From CAUTXO01 sp963542625 (lineage in GTDB: Bacteria > Campylobacterota > Campylobacteria > Campylobacterales > SZUA-545), in contig CAUTXO010000056.1 in the NCBI GenBank assembly GCA_963542625.1, forward strand, positions 1-10,359: a stretch of DNA of 10,359 nt, written 5' to 3'. Every line of letters starts with the position of its first letter. Position 1 is the stretch's first letter. The notes below the pieces were generated by a model. The model worked only from the letters and a program-made list of their open reading frames with translations, ran no database searches and had not been told where the DNA came from. Of the stretch, positions 1 through 5,691 are shown in pieces. Made by a program: the position numbers and the translations under genes.

Positions 1-147
1 TTCCGCCTAAATCTTGCCACGCAAAAAGATGAATTAGCAAAGATCTTTGTTTGCTCCCGTTTGCCCCGCTTGCTTGTGCTTTTTTGCAAATCTTAAAATA
101 GTACCCGCGTTTTAAAACATTTTTTCTAGCCAGCACCTGCATTAAAC

Positions 148-166
148 CTAGCTAAGATCTAGCTAG
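148..166 (+). repeat. Palindromic hairpin centred on AGATC
   Basis: CTAGCTA (148-154) and TAGCTAG (160-166) are perfectly complementary around a 5-nt loop AGATC. It is the clearest short stem in the left gene-free region. No T-run follows, so it does not look like an intrinsic terminator. Confidence 0.5.
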
Positions 167-326
167 CAAACAATGCGCAAATAAACGTCACGCATTGCCA
201 CTGGCACCGCAAGAGCTCTCCAAAATCCAACGCTAAAAATGCGCTAAAATCTAATTCAAAACACACGGTTTCAACACACTCTCGCTAACACTAAGATCTA
301 GTTCAAAGATAGATCTGCCACGCGTT

Positions 327-393
327 AGATCTAACCACCGCGCCCCACTCTCAATCGCACCAAGATCCAAAGGCTAGATCTAGCTCTAAGATC
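327..393 (+). repeat. Degenerate direct repeat, copy 1
   Basis: This segment starts with AGATCTAACCACCGCGCCC (327-345). After a variable middle it reads AAGATCCAAAGGCTAGATC (362-380), then TAGCTCTAAGATC. The same succession of blocks recurs at 598-682. The outer blocks are nearly identical and the middle differs in length and sequence. Both copies hold several RGATCY sites. No ORF runs through it, so it is a non-coding duplication. Confidence 0.7.
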
Positions 394-597
394 TAAGCAT
401 AGATCCAAACAAGGCTCAAGATCTTGACTGGCAAAAGATCTAGCTCTTTGCACCAACGCCAAGATCCACGCGCTAAGCCGCTTTAAGATCCGCCGCAAAT
501 CCAAGCTTAGATCTAATCAACCAGCACTGAAGCACACGCTAGGATCTACACCACCCGCACTCTCCAACACGCGCCAAGATCTACACCGCTCGCGCTA

Positions 598-682
598 AGA
601 TCTAACCACCGCGCCCTACTCGCACTGGCGCCAAAATCTAACAACCGCTAAGATCCAAAGGCTAGATCCTAGCTCTAAAATC
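598..682 (+). repeat. Degenerate direct repeat, copy 2
   Basis: This is the partner of 327-393. It has the same opening block AGATCTAACCACCGCGCCC (598-616), then a longer variable middle, then AAGATCCAAAGGCTAGATC (650-668), one inserted C, TAGCTCTAA and AATC. One AGATC of copy 1 is AAATC here, so the sites themselves have diverged. The copy ends just before the stop codon of the small gene at 699-1058. Confidence 0.7.
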
Positions 683-698
683 CAAGCAAACACGCAAG

Positions 699-1058
699 CT
701 AAAACTCGTCTATGGATCTTTGCTCCTTTTGCCGCTTGTATTTTTTCTTGTTTTTTTGCTTGTCTAGGTAGTTTAGCTCTTTTAAAATAAAGCTTTTCGT
801 TGCTTCAAAGTCGGCATCAGCCGGTGCGGCGGCTAGGTTTTTGATTTTTTCTACCGTTTTTTCAAGAAGCGCAAGATCCTTGTTAAAAATCTGCGGCTTT
901 TGCTCCATAAGATCCAAATACTTTAACGCCTCGCTCACTTTGGCTGCAAAGCCGGCGTGCGTCGGGTTTTGCGCGTTTTTTAGCCAAGCGTAAATGCTCT
1001 TATTGAAGCGCTGTAACAAACGAACGTATTTAAGCCGGACGGAATTTTCTTTTTGCAT
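699..1058 (-). CDS. Small basic protein of unknown function
   Basis: The product is 119 aa and I do not recognise the family. The sequence looks protein-like. It is predicted to be mostly helical and very rich in Lys, Leu and Glu. Residues about 5-26 (KENSVRLKYVRLLQRFNKSI) are basic-amphipathic, and a strongly basic tail covers about 96-116 before the end RSIDEF. There is no signal peptide or membrane segment, so a cytoplasmic protein is likely; the basic tail could suit nucleic-acid or ribosome contact, which is only inference. It starts with ATG but has no convincing Shine-Dalgarno. A TAAAAT box at 1064-1069 on the same strand would put transcription start almost on the ATG, so it may be leaderless or co-transcribed from the tRNA/rodA side. 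Its stop is directly followed by the GATC-rich non-coding region. I think it is real because the frame is open with sensible composition, but I am not certain. Confidence 0.65.
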   Translation of the reverse strand: MQKENSVRLKYVRLLQRFNKSIYAWLKNAQNPTHAGFAAKVSEALKYLDLMEQKPQIFNKDLALLEKTVEKIKNLAAAPADADFEATKSFILKELNYLDKQKNKKKYKRQKEQRSIDEF

Positions 1059-1170
1059 ATAAAATTTTACAGCTAAGACCTAAAAGCAAGGCCGTGCGAC
1101 GCTAAACTTATTACGAAAACCAGGTTAAAACCTTACAAAAAAGCTAAAACTAAAACGATTAAATAAAAGA

Positions 1171-1247
1171 TGGTGGGTTCTCAGAGACTCGAACTCTGGA
1201 CCGCCCGGTTATGAGCCGGGAGCTCTAACCAACTGAGCTAAGAACCC
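1171..1247 (-). tRNA. tRNA with CAT anticodon (elongator Met or Ile2)
   Basis: All tRNA parts fold on the minus strand. The 7-bp acceptor stem is GGGTTCT with AGAACCC, position 73 is A, and CCA is encoded (1171-1173). The D arm is GCTC-AGTTGGTTA-GAGC. The anticodon stem CCCGG/CCGGG holds the loop CTCATAA (CAT at 1211-1213). The T arm is CAGAG-TTCGAGT-CTCTG. The paired G1-C72 end excludes the initiator tRNA. Elongator Met and the lysidine-modified Ile(AUA) tRNA share the CAT anticodon. The anticodon-arm and variable-loop string GGCTCATAACCG...CGGTC resembles Gram-positive tRNA-Ile2 as I remember it, but I cannot decide from sequence alone. The gene begins 2 nt after the rodA stop codon. Confidence 0.93.
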
Positions 1248-1249
1248 TT

Positions 1250-2353
1250 TCAAAGGCTGGAAGTATATAAAAAATCAAACCTAAAAGCAAGCAGATTTTC
1301 AATAATGGCAAAGAGCACGATAAAATTCATAAACGAGCTCCCGCCGTGGCTAAAGATCGGTAGCGGGACGCCCACAACCGGCGCAAGACCTATCGTCATT
1401 GAAATATTGATAGCCATATACAAAAATATCATAATGCCCGTGGCCACAATAACCGTGCTAGAAAAATAATCGCCCTTAGTTTTTTTCACAAGGGTAAAAA
1501 TATGCAAAATAAGCGCGGCATAGACAAAAATCAGCATAAGCCCGCCAATAAAACCAAAGCGCTCCACAAAATACGCAAAAATAAAATCCGACGTCGCAAT
1601 CGGCAAAAACCGTAGCTGCGTTTGCGTGGCGTCTTCTTTGCTCTTGCCAAAAACGCCGCCTGAGCCAATGGCGATGATGGATTGCTCCACGTGATAGCTT
1701 GGTTTTTCAGCAATAAAATCGTGAATGCGTTTGCGCTGATAATCGTGCAAAAGGTTATTGTAAGCCACAATCGCTAGCACAGCGCTGCCGCTAATTATCC
1801 AGATCCAGACGTTTTTCTTAACGCCAACGGCAAGCAAGATCCCAAACCCAAGCAAGAGCACTATCATTGCCGTGCCAAGATCTGGCTCCTTGGCTATCAA
1901 AAGAAAGGGCAAAATAATGTAAAAAGAAAGCTTTAAAAACCTACCCCAGCCGTAGCCGTTTGCACCGGGGGGATTTCTATTTATAAGGTATGCAAGCATC
2001 AAAATAAAGGCGGGCTTGAAAATTTCAGATGGCTGAATGGTGAGATTTACAAAGGGGATCTCAAGCCAACGCTTAGCGCCGAGCTTGACAACGCCGAAAA
2101 GATCAACGAAGATAAGCAGCACAATGGCTATCCAGTAAAAAAACGGAATGAGCCACGTGAGCTTTCTAATCGGCAAAAAAAATACGACCAAAAACACGAC
2201 AAACGAAAGCACGATGTATGTTAGTTGCTTGTTTAAAAGCACGTCGCTCACTTCAGAAACCAAAAATAGCGACGTAAAAATAAGCGGCATAACTAAAATT
2301 ACAAGCAAAAAATCAAAATGATTTATAACTCGTCTATCAAAAGGAAGCTGCAA
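1250..2353 (-). CDS. rodA: RodA/MrdB, SEDS peptidoglycan glycosyltransferase
   Basis: The product is a 367-aa polytopic inner-membrane protein of the SEDS family. The family polymerises glycan strands from lipid II, working with a class B penicillin-binding protein (PBP2) in the elongation machinery that sets cell shape. SEDS signatures visible are IQPSE (106-110), EPDLGTA (156-162), the extracytoplasmic-loop segment IGSGGVFGKS (229-238), and FLPIATSDFIFA, whose D256 matches the catalytic Asp of the family. The C-terminal NISMTIGLAPVVGVPLP run (316-332) ends in SHGGSS (335-340). About ten hydrophobic segments are seen. Length is normal. I accept a TTG start because TTTAGGTC precedes it at suitable distance and the N-terminus keeps the expected RRVINHFDFLL beginning. 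The gene is transcribed away from bcp, and its stop lies 2 nt from the tRNA. Confidence 0.95.
   Translation of the reverse strand: MQLPFDRRVINHFDFLLVILVMPLIFTSLFLVSEVSDVLLNKQLTYIVLSFVVFLVVFFLPIRKLTWLIPFFYWIAIVLLIFVDLFGVVKLGAKRWLEIPFVNLTIQPSEIFKPAFILMLAYLINRNPPGANGYGWGRFLKLSFYIILPFLLIAKEPDLGTAMIVLLLGFGILLAVGVKKNVWIWIISGSAVLAIVAYNNLLHDYQRKRIHDFIAEKPSYHVEQSIIAIGSGGVFGKSKEDATQTQLRFLPIATSDFIFAYFVERFGFIGGLMLIFVYAALILHIFTLVKKTKGDYFSSTVIVATGIMIFLYMAINISMTIGLAPVVGVPLPIFSHGGSSFMNFIVLFAIIENLLAFRFDFLYTSSL
1262..1290 (-). promoter_or_regulatory. Predicted tRNA promoter inside the rodA 3' end
   Basis: On the minus strand a -35-like TTGCTT (1285-1290) is followed after exactly 17 nt by the -10 box TATACT (1262-1267), with a T-run in the spacer. 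Transcription would start near 1255, about 8 nt before the mature tRNA 5' end. This spacing is typical of a stable-RNA promoter. The elements fall within the last codons of rodA. Confidence 0.6.
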
Positions 2354-2355
2354 AT

Positions 2356-2382
2356 TTGACCTAAAATGTTTTTTTGTAATAT
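2356..2382 (+). promoter_or_regulatory. Predicted bcp promoter
   Basis: TTGACC (2356-2361) and a T-run precede the extended -10 TGTAATAT, with the hexamer TAATAT at 2377-2382. The spacing is 15 nt. A start near 2390 would leave about a 20-nt leader with GAAGG (2400-2404) in front of the bcp ATG. A T-rich stretch followed by an extended -10 is the usual Campylobacter housekeeping form. Confidence 0.5.
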
Positions 2383-2386
2383 TCTA
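2381..2386 (-). promoter_or_regulatory. Predicted rodA -10 box
   Basis: TAGAAT on the minus strand (ATTCTA on +) lies 28 nt upstream of the rodA TTG start. Transcription would start near 2375, leaving a leader of about 20 nt that contains the AGGT ribosome binding site. No convincing -35 is seen. The box overlaps the oppositely directed bcp -10 by two bases. Confidence 0.45.
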
Positions 2387-2410
2387 ACATTTAATTTTTG
2401 AAGGTTTTTT

Positions 2411-2875
2411 ATGGAAAAAGCAAAAGATTTTTGCCTACCAGATCCAAGCGGCAACGAGATCTGCTTGAAGGATTTTTTAGGAAAGTTTGTTGTGCTGTAT
2501 TTTTATCCAAAGGATAACACGAGCGGTTGCACGCAAGAAGCTTGCGATTTTACAAGCTCAATTTCTGAGTTTGAAGCGCTTGATTGCGCCGTCGTTGGCA
2601 TTAGCCCTGATGGGCAAAAAAGCCATAAAAAATTCATAGAAAAGCACGGCTTAAACATTATACTTTTAAGCGATGAAAGCAAAGAAGTGCTGAAAAATTA
2701 CGGCGTTTGGCAGAAAAAATCGATGTATGGGCGCGAATATATGGGCGTGATGCGCACAACGCTTCTTATAAACCCGCGCGGCGAGATAGAAAAACGCTGG
2801 GATAAAGTCAAGGTAAGCGGCCACGTGCAAGAAGTTAAAAACGAATTGCAAGCGCGGCAAAAAGCAAAGTTTTAA
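2411..2875 (+). CDS. bcp: Thiol peroxidase Bcp (peroxiredoxin, BCP/PrxQ type)
   Basis: The 154-aa cytoplasmic peroxiredoxin should reduce hydrogen peroxide and organic hydroperoxides with thioredoxin as likely electron donor. The diagnostic run is YFYPKDNTSGCTQEACDF (30-47). C40 matches the peroxidatic Cys, and C45, five residues on, is the usual resolving Cys of BCP enzymes. Further family blocks are VVGISPDG (61-68), HGLNIILLSDE (79-89) and the late TTLLINPRGEI segment. Length is typical. The ATG start has GAAGG in front at good distance. The gene is first in a + strand cluster with fliN and fliO; 41 nt separate it from the fliN GTG, so co-transcription is possible but not proven. A microaerophile has an evident need for this enzyme. 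Confidence 0.95.
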   Translation: MEKAKDFCLPDPSGNEICLKDFLGKFVVLYFYPKDNTSGCTQEACDFTSSISEFEALDCAVVGISPDGQKSHKKFIEKHGLNIILLSDESKEVLKNYGVWQKKSMYGREYMGVMRTTLLINPRGEIEKRWDKVKVSGHVQEVKNELQARQKAKF

Positions 2876-2916
2876 TAAAATAGCGGGCGGTTTGTGGCGG
2901 GGGGCGCCAGATCCGC

Positions 2917-3240
2917 GTGGTAAAATCTCAAAGAAAGCACAAAGTGGAAGAAGAAGAAAAAACAACCGTTCCCGATTACACTTATTTGCTCGATATGGAC
3001 GTGGAGCTTGTGGCGGATCTAGGGCAAACAAACTCAAGCTTAAGAGAGATCCTATCCCTAGAAAAGGGCTCTGTGATAGATCTTGAAAAGCCAGCCGGCG
3101 AGTCTGTGGAAGTGTATATTAATAAACGTATTATCGGCAAGGGCGAAGTGATGGTGTTTGAAAAAAACCTAGCGATCCGCATTAACGAGATATTAGACTC
3201 AAACGCCGTGCTGTATTTCTTTGCCAAAGAAAAACAATGA
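2917..3240 (+). CDS. fliN: Flagellar motor switch protein FliN
   Basis: The 107-aa protein belongs to the SpoA/FliN C-ring family. It forms the base of the cytoplasmic switch complex with FliG, FliM and, in Campylobacter, FliY, and helps dock the export apparatus. The SpoA domain fills about 25-105. The diagnostic stretch is SVIDLEKPAGESVEVYINKR, then IIGKGEVMVFEKNLAIRINEI. The start is uncertain. The frame opens with GTG at 2917, where no SD is clear. A second GTG at 2944 follows AAAGAAAG at about 8 nt and would give 98 aa. The N-terminal residues are poorly conserved in the family, so both are possible. The last codons overlap the next gene as ATGA, indicating translational coupling. Confidence 0.92.
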   Translation: MVKSQRKHKVEEEEKTTVPDYTYLLDMDVELVADLGQTNSSLREILSLEKGSVIDLEKPAGESVEVYINKRIIGKGEVMVFEKNLAIRINEILDSNAVLYFFAKEKQ

Positions 3241-3938
3241 AAAAACTGTTGATATTTTTCGCCGCTTGCGCCCTAGCCACCCTAAACGCCGCTAGGATAG
3301 TCGATATAAACACCTACACAAACAAAGACTATACAGACGTCGTTTTTTCACTAAGCGCGCCGTATGAGCCAGACGTTACAATGAGCAACATCGACCTAAA
3401 GCGCTTCATTTTGCTAAAGGGCTTGCATTTTAATAAAGAAAAGCAAATAGGCAAAGCAAGCAAGCGCTACGAATACATCAAGATCTACCCGCGCACAAAG
3501 GCGGTGCTAATAGAAATACGCGAGAAAAAAGACCGGCTAGACTTCAAGATCTTAGGCTCAAAAGACAAGTATTCCATTAAGCTTAGGATCCTAGACCAAA
3601 AACCCGTGCAGCTTGCCAGCCCGCCAAAGGAGCAAATGCTAGCGTCTGACATACCAGATTTGCAAGATGAATATTTGATTGCCTTTGCCTTTGTGGCGTT
3701 TTTTATTTTGATTTGGATCTTGGCTAAGATCTTTGGTAACAAAGACGACATCGTCGAAGATCCTTACACAGTAAAAGTAGAGATCCAAAAAAAGATAGAC
3801 AACCAAAATAAAATCATAAAAGTAAGCTTTGCAAAGACAAACTACATAATGTTAATCGGGCAAAACAACATCTTGCTGGATAAATACACAGACAGCCCAA
3901 AAACTTACGATGACGTTATAAAAGCTGCGTCAAAATAG
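3237..3938 (+). CDS. fliO: Probable FliO, flagellar export protein with an exported N-terminal domain
   Basis: The protein is 233 aa. It has a Sec signal peptide (1-18, MKKLLIFFAACALATLNA, probable cleavage after LNA). A roughly 125-residue exported region follows, rich in beta-type sequence and Lys. One membrane span (about 146-167, YLIAFAFVAFFILIWILAKI) leads to a cytoplasmic tail of about 65 residues. The tail segment NKIIKVSFAKTNYIMLIGQNNILL (190-213) resembles the FliO pattern in which a beta segment precedes a nucleotide-like LLxG turn. As known from the field, Helicobacter pylori FliO is encoded next to fliN and has a similar enlarged N-terminal domain; Campylobacter has a comparable gene after fliN. 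FliO supports assembly of FliP in the type III export gate. ATGA overlap with fliN supports a shared role. The exported domain looks faintly AMIN-like, which is inference. It holds seven RGATCY sites. Confidence 0.7.
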   Translation: MKKLLIFFAACALATLNAARIVDINTYTNKDYTDVVFSLSAPYEPDVTMSNIDLKRFILLKGLHFNKEKQIGKASKRYEYIKIYPRTKAVLIEIREKKDRLDFKILGSKDKYSIKLRILDQKPVQLASPPKEQMLASDIPDLQDEYLIAFAFVAFFILIWILAKIFGNKDDIVEDPYTVKVEIQKKIDNQNKIIKVSFAKTNYIMLIGQNNILLDKYTDSPKTYDDVIKAASK

Positions 3939-3940
3939 TA

Positions 3941-3955
3941 TTTTTTTGATAGAAT
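3941..3955 (+). promoter_or_regulatory. Predicted gltA promoter
   Basis: A seven-base T run leads into TGATAGAAT, giving -10 TAGAAT at 3950-3955. Transcription would start near 3962, for a leader of about 50 nt. The fliO stop codon is only two bases upstream of this run, so the gltA promoter starts right at the end of the flagellar genes. No -35 hexamer is seen, as is usual in Campylobacter. Confidence 0.55.
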
Positions 3956-4011
3956 GCAAAGTTATTCTTAAGATTTTGCATTAATGTAAAGATCTTACCA
4001 AAGGAGAAAAA

Positions 4012-5283
4012 ATGGCGACTTTTACCATTACAGACGACACAACAGGCAAATCCGCGCAATTCGCGGTCAAAGAATCGACGCTTGGCGCAAACGTGCTGGA
4101 TATTTCACCCTTATACAAGGAGTTTGGAATTTACACGTATGATAACGGGCTTGGCGTAACGGGCAGTTGCGAGTCCGCTATTACCTACATCGACGGTGCA
4201 AAGGGCGAGCTGCTATACAGGGGCTACCCGATAGAAGAGCTAGCGCAACACAAAAATTATGTAGAAGTAATCCACCTGATCCTAACCGGCGAGCTCCCAA
4301 CCAAAGAGCAATACACGGTTTTTGAAAAGGATATGCGCCTAAAACGCTTCCCGCACGAGGGCATTAAAAATATTTTCAAGGCCTTTCCGGACAACGCGCA
4401 CCCGATGGCAATAATTTCATCGGCGGTTTCTGCGCTTAGCGCCTTTCACCATCAGCATTTAAACGTCTTGACAAACGAAGAATACCTAAGTATGGCGCAA
4501 CGCATTATCGCCAAAATGCCGACGATTGCCGCCTACGCCTACCGCCATTTGATGGGCTACCCGATTATTTTCCCTGATATGGACCGCTACTACACGGAGA
4601 ATTTTTTGTATATGATGCGCGCTTTCCCAACGGGCAAAACGGAGATCAAAGACGTAGAAGTTAGGTGTATGGACGCCATTTTCATTCTGCACGCCGACCA
4701 CGAGCAAAACGCCTCCACGACGACGGTTAGGGCGGTTGGCTCAACGAGCGCGCACCCATACGCGGCAATAGGTGCGGGGATCAACGCGCTTTGGGGCAAG
4801 GCGCACGGCGGCGCGAACGAAGAAGTCATCGAACAGCTAGAAATGATAGGCGACCCAAGCAACGTAGAAAAATTCATCGCCCGCGCTAAAGATCCAAACG
4901 ATAGCTTCCGCCTAATGGGCTTTGGGCACCGCATTTACAAAAATTTTGACCCCCGCGCGCAGGTGCTGAAAAAATTGCGCGATGAATTGCGCGACGAGCT
5001 AGGCATCAATTCAAAACTCATCGAAATTGCGAACAAAATCGAAGAAATTGCCTTAACAGACGAATACTTCATTCAAAGAAATCTCTACCCAAACATTGAT
5101 TTTTACTCAGGCACAATCTTTGAAGCGCTCGGGATCAAAAAGCAAATGTTTACCCCGATTTTTGTCATCGGTAGAACCGTTGGCTGGGTGGCGCAACTTA
5201 TGGAGCAACGCCGCGATCCAAACGCAAGAATAATAAGACCACGCCAAAACTACATCGGGCTTACAAAGCGCCACATAGAGTAA
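4012..5283 (+). CDS. gltA: Citrate synthase (type II)
   Basis: The 423-aa enzyme condenses acetyl-CoA and oxaloacetate to citrate, the entry to the TCA cycle. Catalytic residues are in place. H265 lies in KAHGGANEE, H306 in MGFGHRIYKNFDPRA, and D363 in NIDFYSGTIFEA. Each is one residue after its E. coli counterpart (264, 305, 362). HADHEQNAST (227-236) and RPRQNYIG near the C-terminus, carrying a conserved Arg, also fit. The N-terminal beta domain and the length mark the larger, hexameric, Gram-negative form, which in that group is often NADH-inhibited. The ATG has a strong SD, AAGGAG at 4001-4006. It has its own promoter and a stem directly after its TAA, so it is probably monocistronic. Only one of its six GATC sites by hand count is RGATCY, unlike its neighbours. 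Confidence 0.97.
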   Translation: MATFTITDDTTGKSAQFAVKESTLGANVLDISPLYKEFGIYTYDNGLGVTGSCESAITYIDGAKGELLYRGYPIEELAQHKNYVEVIHLILTGELPTKEQYTVFEKDMRLKRFPHEGIKNIFKAFPDNAHPMAIISSAVSALSAFHHQHLNVLTNEEYLSMAQRIIAKMPTIAAYAYRHLMGYPIIFPDMDRYYTENFLYMMRAFPTGKTEIKDVEVRCMDAIFILHADHEQNASTTTVRAVGSTSAHPYAAIGAGINALWGKAHGGANEEVIEQLEMIGDPSNVEKFIARAKDPNDSFRLMGFGHRIYKNFDPRAQVLKKLRDELRDELGINSKLIEIANKIEEIALTDEYFIQRNLYPNIDFYSGTIFEALGIKKQMFTPIFVIGRTVGWVAQLMEQRRDPNARIIRPRQNYIGLTKRHIE

Positions 5284-5312
5284 TCGCGGCAATCGCCGCG
5301 ACCTTTGCGGCG
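5284..5312 (+). terminator. Overlapping stem-loops after gltA
   Basis: TCGCGGC (5284-5290) pairs perfectly with GCCGCGA (5295-5301) around the loop AATC, beginning at the first base after the gltA stop. A second stem, CGCCGC (5294-5299) with GCGGCG (5307-5312), uses the same middle strand, so the two cannot form together. There is no T-run after either. This is a likely 3' end or mRNA-stabilising structure of gltA, but not a textbook intrinsic terminator. Confidence 0.5.
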
Positions 5313-5343
5313 AGAGATCTTTGGCAAAACCTGTGTGCTACAC

Positions 5344-5449
5344 GGGATAAATTATGCGATTTGGATTGTTTTGGCATTAAGCCTTTTTAAAACGCTTGAA
5401 AACTTTACGCGCTGTAAATTTTTGCGTTTTTAATTCAAAATTGCAAGCT
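5344..5449 (+). repeat. ~106-bp intergenic unit, copy A
   Basis: The unit begins GGGATAAATTATGCGATTTG and ends TTCAAAATTGCAAGCT. It is followed without gap by copy B. By eye about three quarters of positions agree, with conserved blocks ATAAATTATGC, TTGGCATT, CGCTGT and TTCAAAATTGCAAGC. The unit is T-rich on the + strand and non-coding. A 9-bp inverted repeat, TTGGCAAAA, stands upstream at 5321-5329. Confidence 0.75.
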
Positions 5450-5559
5450 GGAATAAATTATGCAGTTTGAATTATCTTGGCATTTTGAAGCCGTTTGAAA
5501 CACTTGCAAATTTTGCACGCTGTGATCTTTTTACGTTTTCTGCTTCAAAATTGCAAGCG
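5450..5559 (+). repeat. ~110-bp intergenic unit, copy B
   Basis: It runs from GGAATAAATTATGCAGTTTG to TTCAAAATTGCAAGCG, head-to-tail with copy A and slightly longer through small insertions. Its only GATC is TGATCT, the one non-RGATCY site of the whole gene-free region. TTTTGCCAA (5573-5581) follows shortly after and is the exact complement of TTGGCAAAA at 5321-5329, so the A+B pair is bracketed by an inverted repeat. Confidence 0.75.
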
Positions 5560-5668
5560 GTTGGTGCTATGCTTTTGCCAACTAGGATCCGTTCAAGCTA
5601 GATCCCCCCAGCGCATAGATCTAACTCTTTTCTTTGCGTCTCTTGTAATTAAGCGCCTCGCTTAAGCT

Positions 5669-5691
5669 CGCTAACACTTCAAGCGTTAGCG
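5669..5691 (+). repeat. Stem-loop in the gene-free region
   Basis: CGCTAAC (5669-5675) pairs with GTTAGCG (5685-5691) across a 9-nt loop ACTTCAAGC. No T-run follows on either side. The role is unknown. Confidence 0.4.

Larger units (their letters stand above)
1..698. other. Gene-free A+C-rich region packed with RGATCY sites
   Basis: No reading frame with a plausible start, ribosome binding site or protein-like composition is visible on either strand. The + strand is rich in A and C from about 180 onward (in 541-600 I count 42 of 60 bases as A or C). It carries 19 GATC sites by hand count and all 19 are RGATCY: 12 AGATCT, the rest AGATCC or GGATCT. Many share an extended form CTARGATCYA. Several lie in perfect 12-bp palindromes (38-49, 324-335, 373-384, 416-427), and 148-166 forms a 7-bp stem around AGATC. 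Part of the stretch is an internal degenerate duplication, listed separately. It could be decayed DNA, an untranslated signal-rich spacer, or a dispersed repeat. The region continues beyond the left window edge, so its true boundary is unknown. Confidence 0.75.

Noticed and set aside
1..130. Possible fourth copy of the ~106-bp unit at the left edge (CTTGCCACGCAAAAA, GCAAATCTTAAAA)
   Set aside because: Only short scattered blocks agree with the inverted copy at 6089-6195; this is not above what similar composition could give by eye.
280..690. Repeated AGATCTA-type words suggested a CRISPR array
   Set aside because: The repeats are 6-10 nt, palindromic and irregularly spaced, with no uniform 25-40 nt repeat or constant spacer length, and no cas gene is nearby.
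2876..2920. Possible sigma-54 or sigma-28 flagellar promoter before fliN
   Set aside because: I found no GG-N10-GC element with the right context and no sigma-28-like pair in the short gap after bcp.
2666..3227. Minus-strand and alternate-frame ORFs over bcp, fliN and fliO
   Set aside because: They lie opposite or inside genes with clear family motifs, so they are shadows of the real coding frames.
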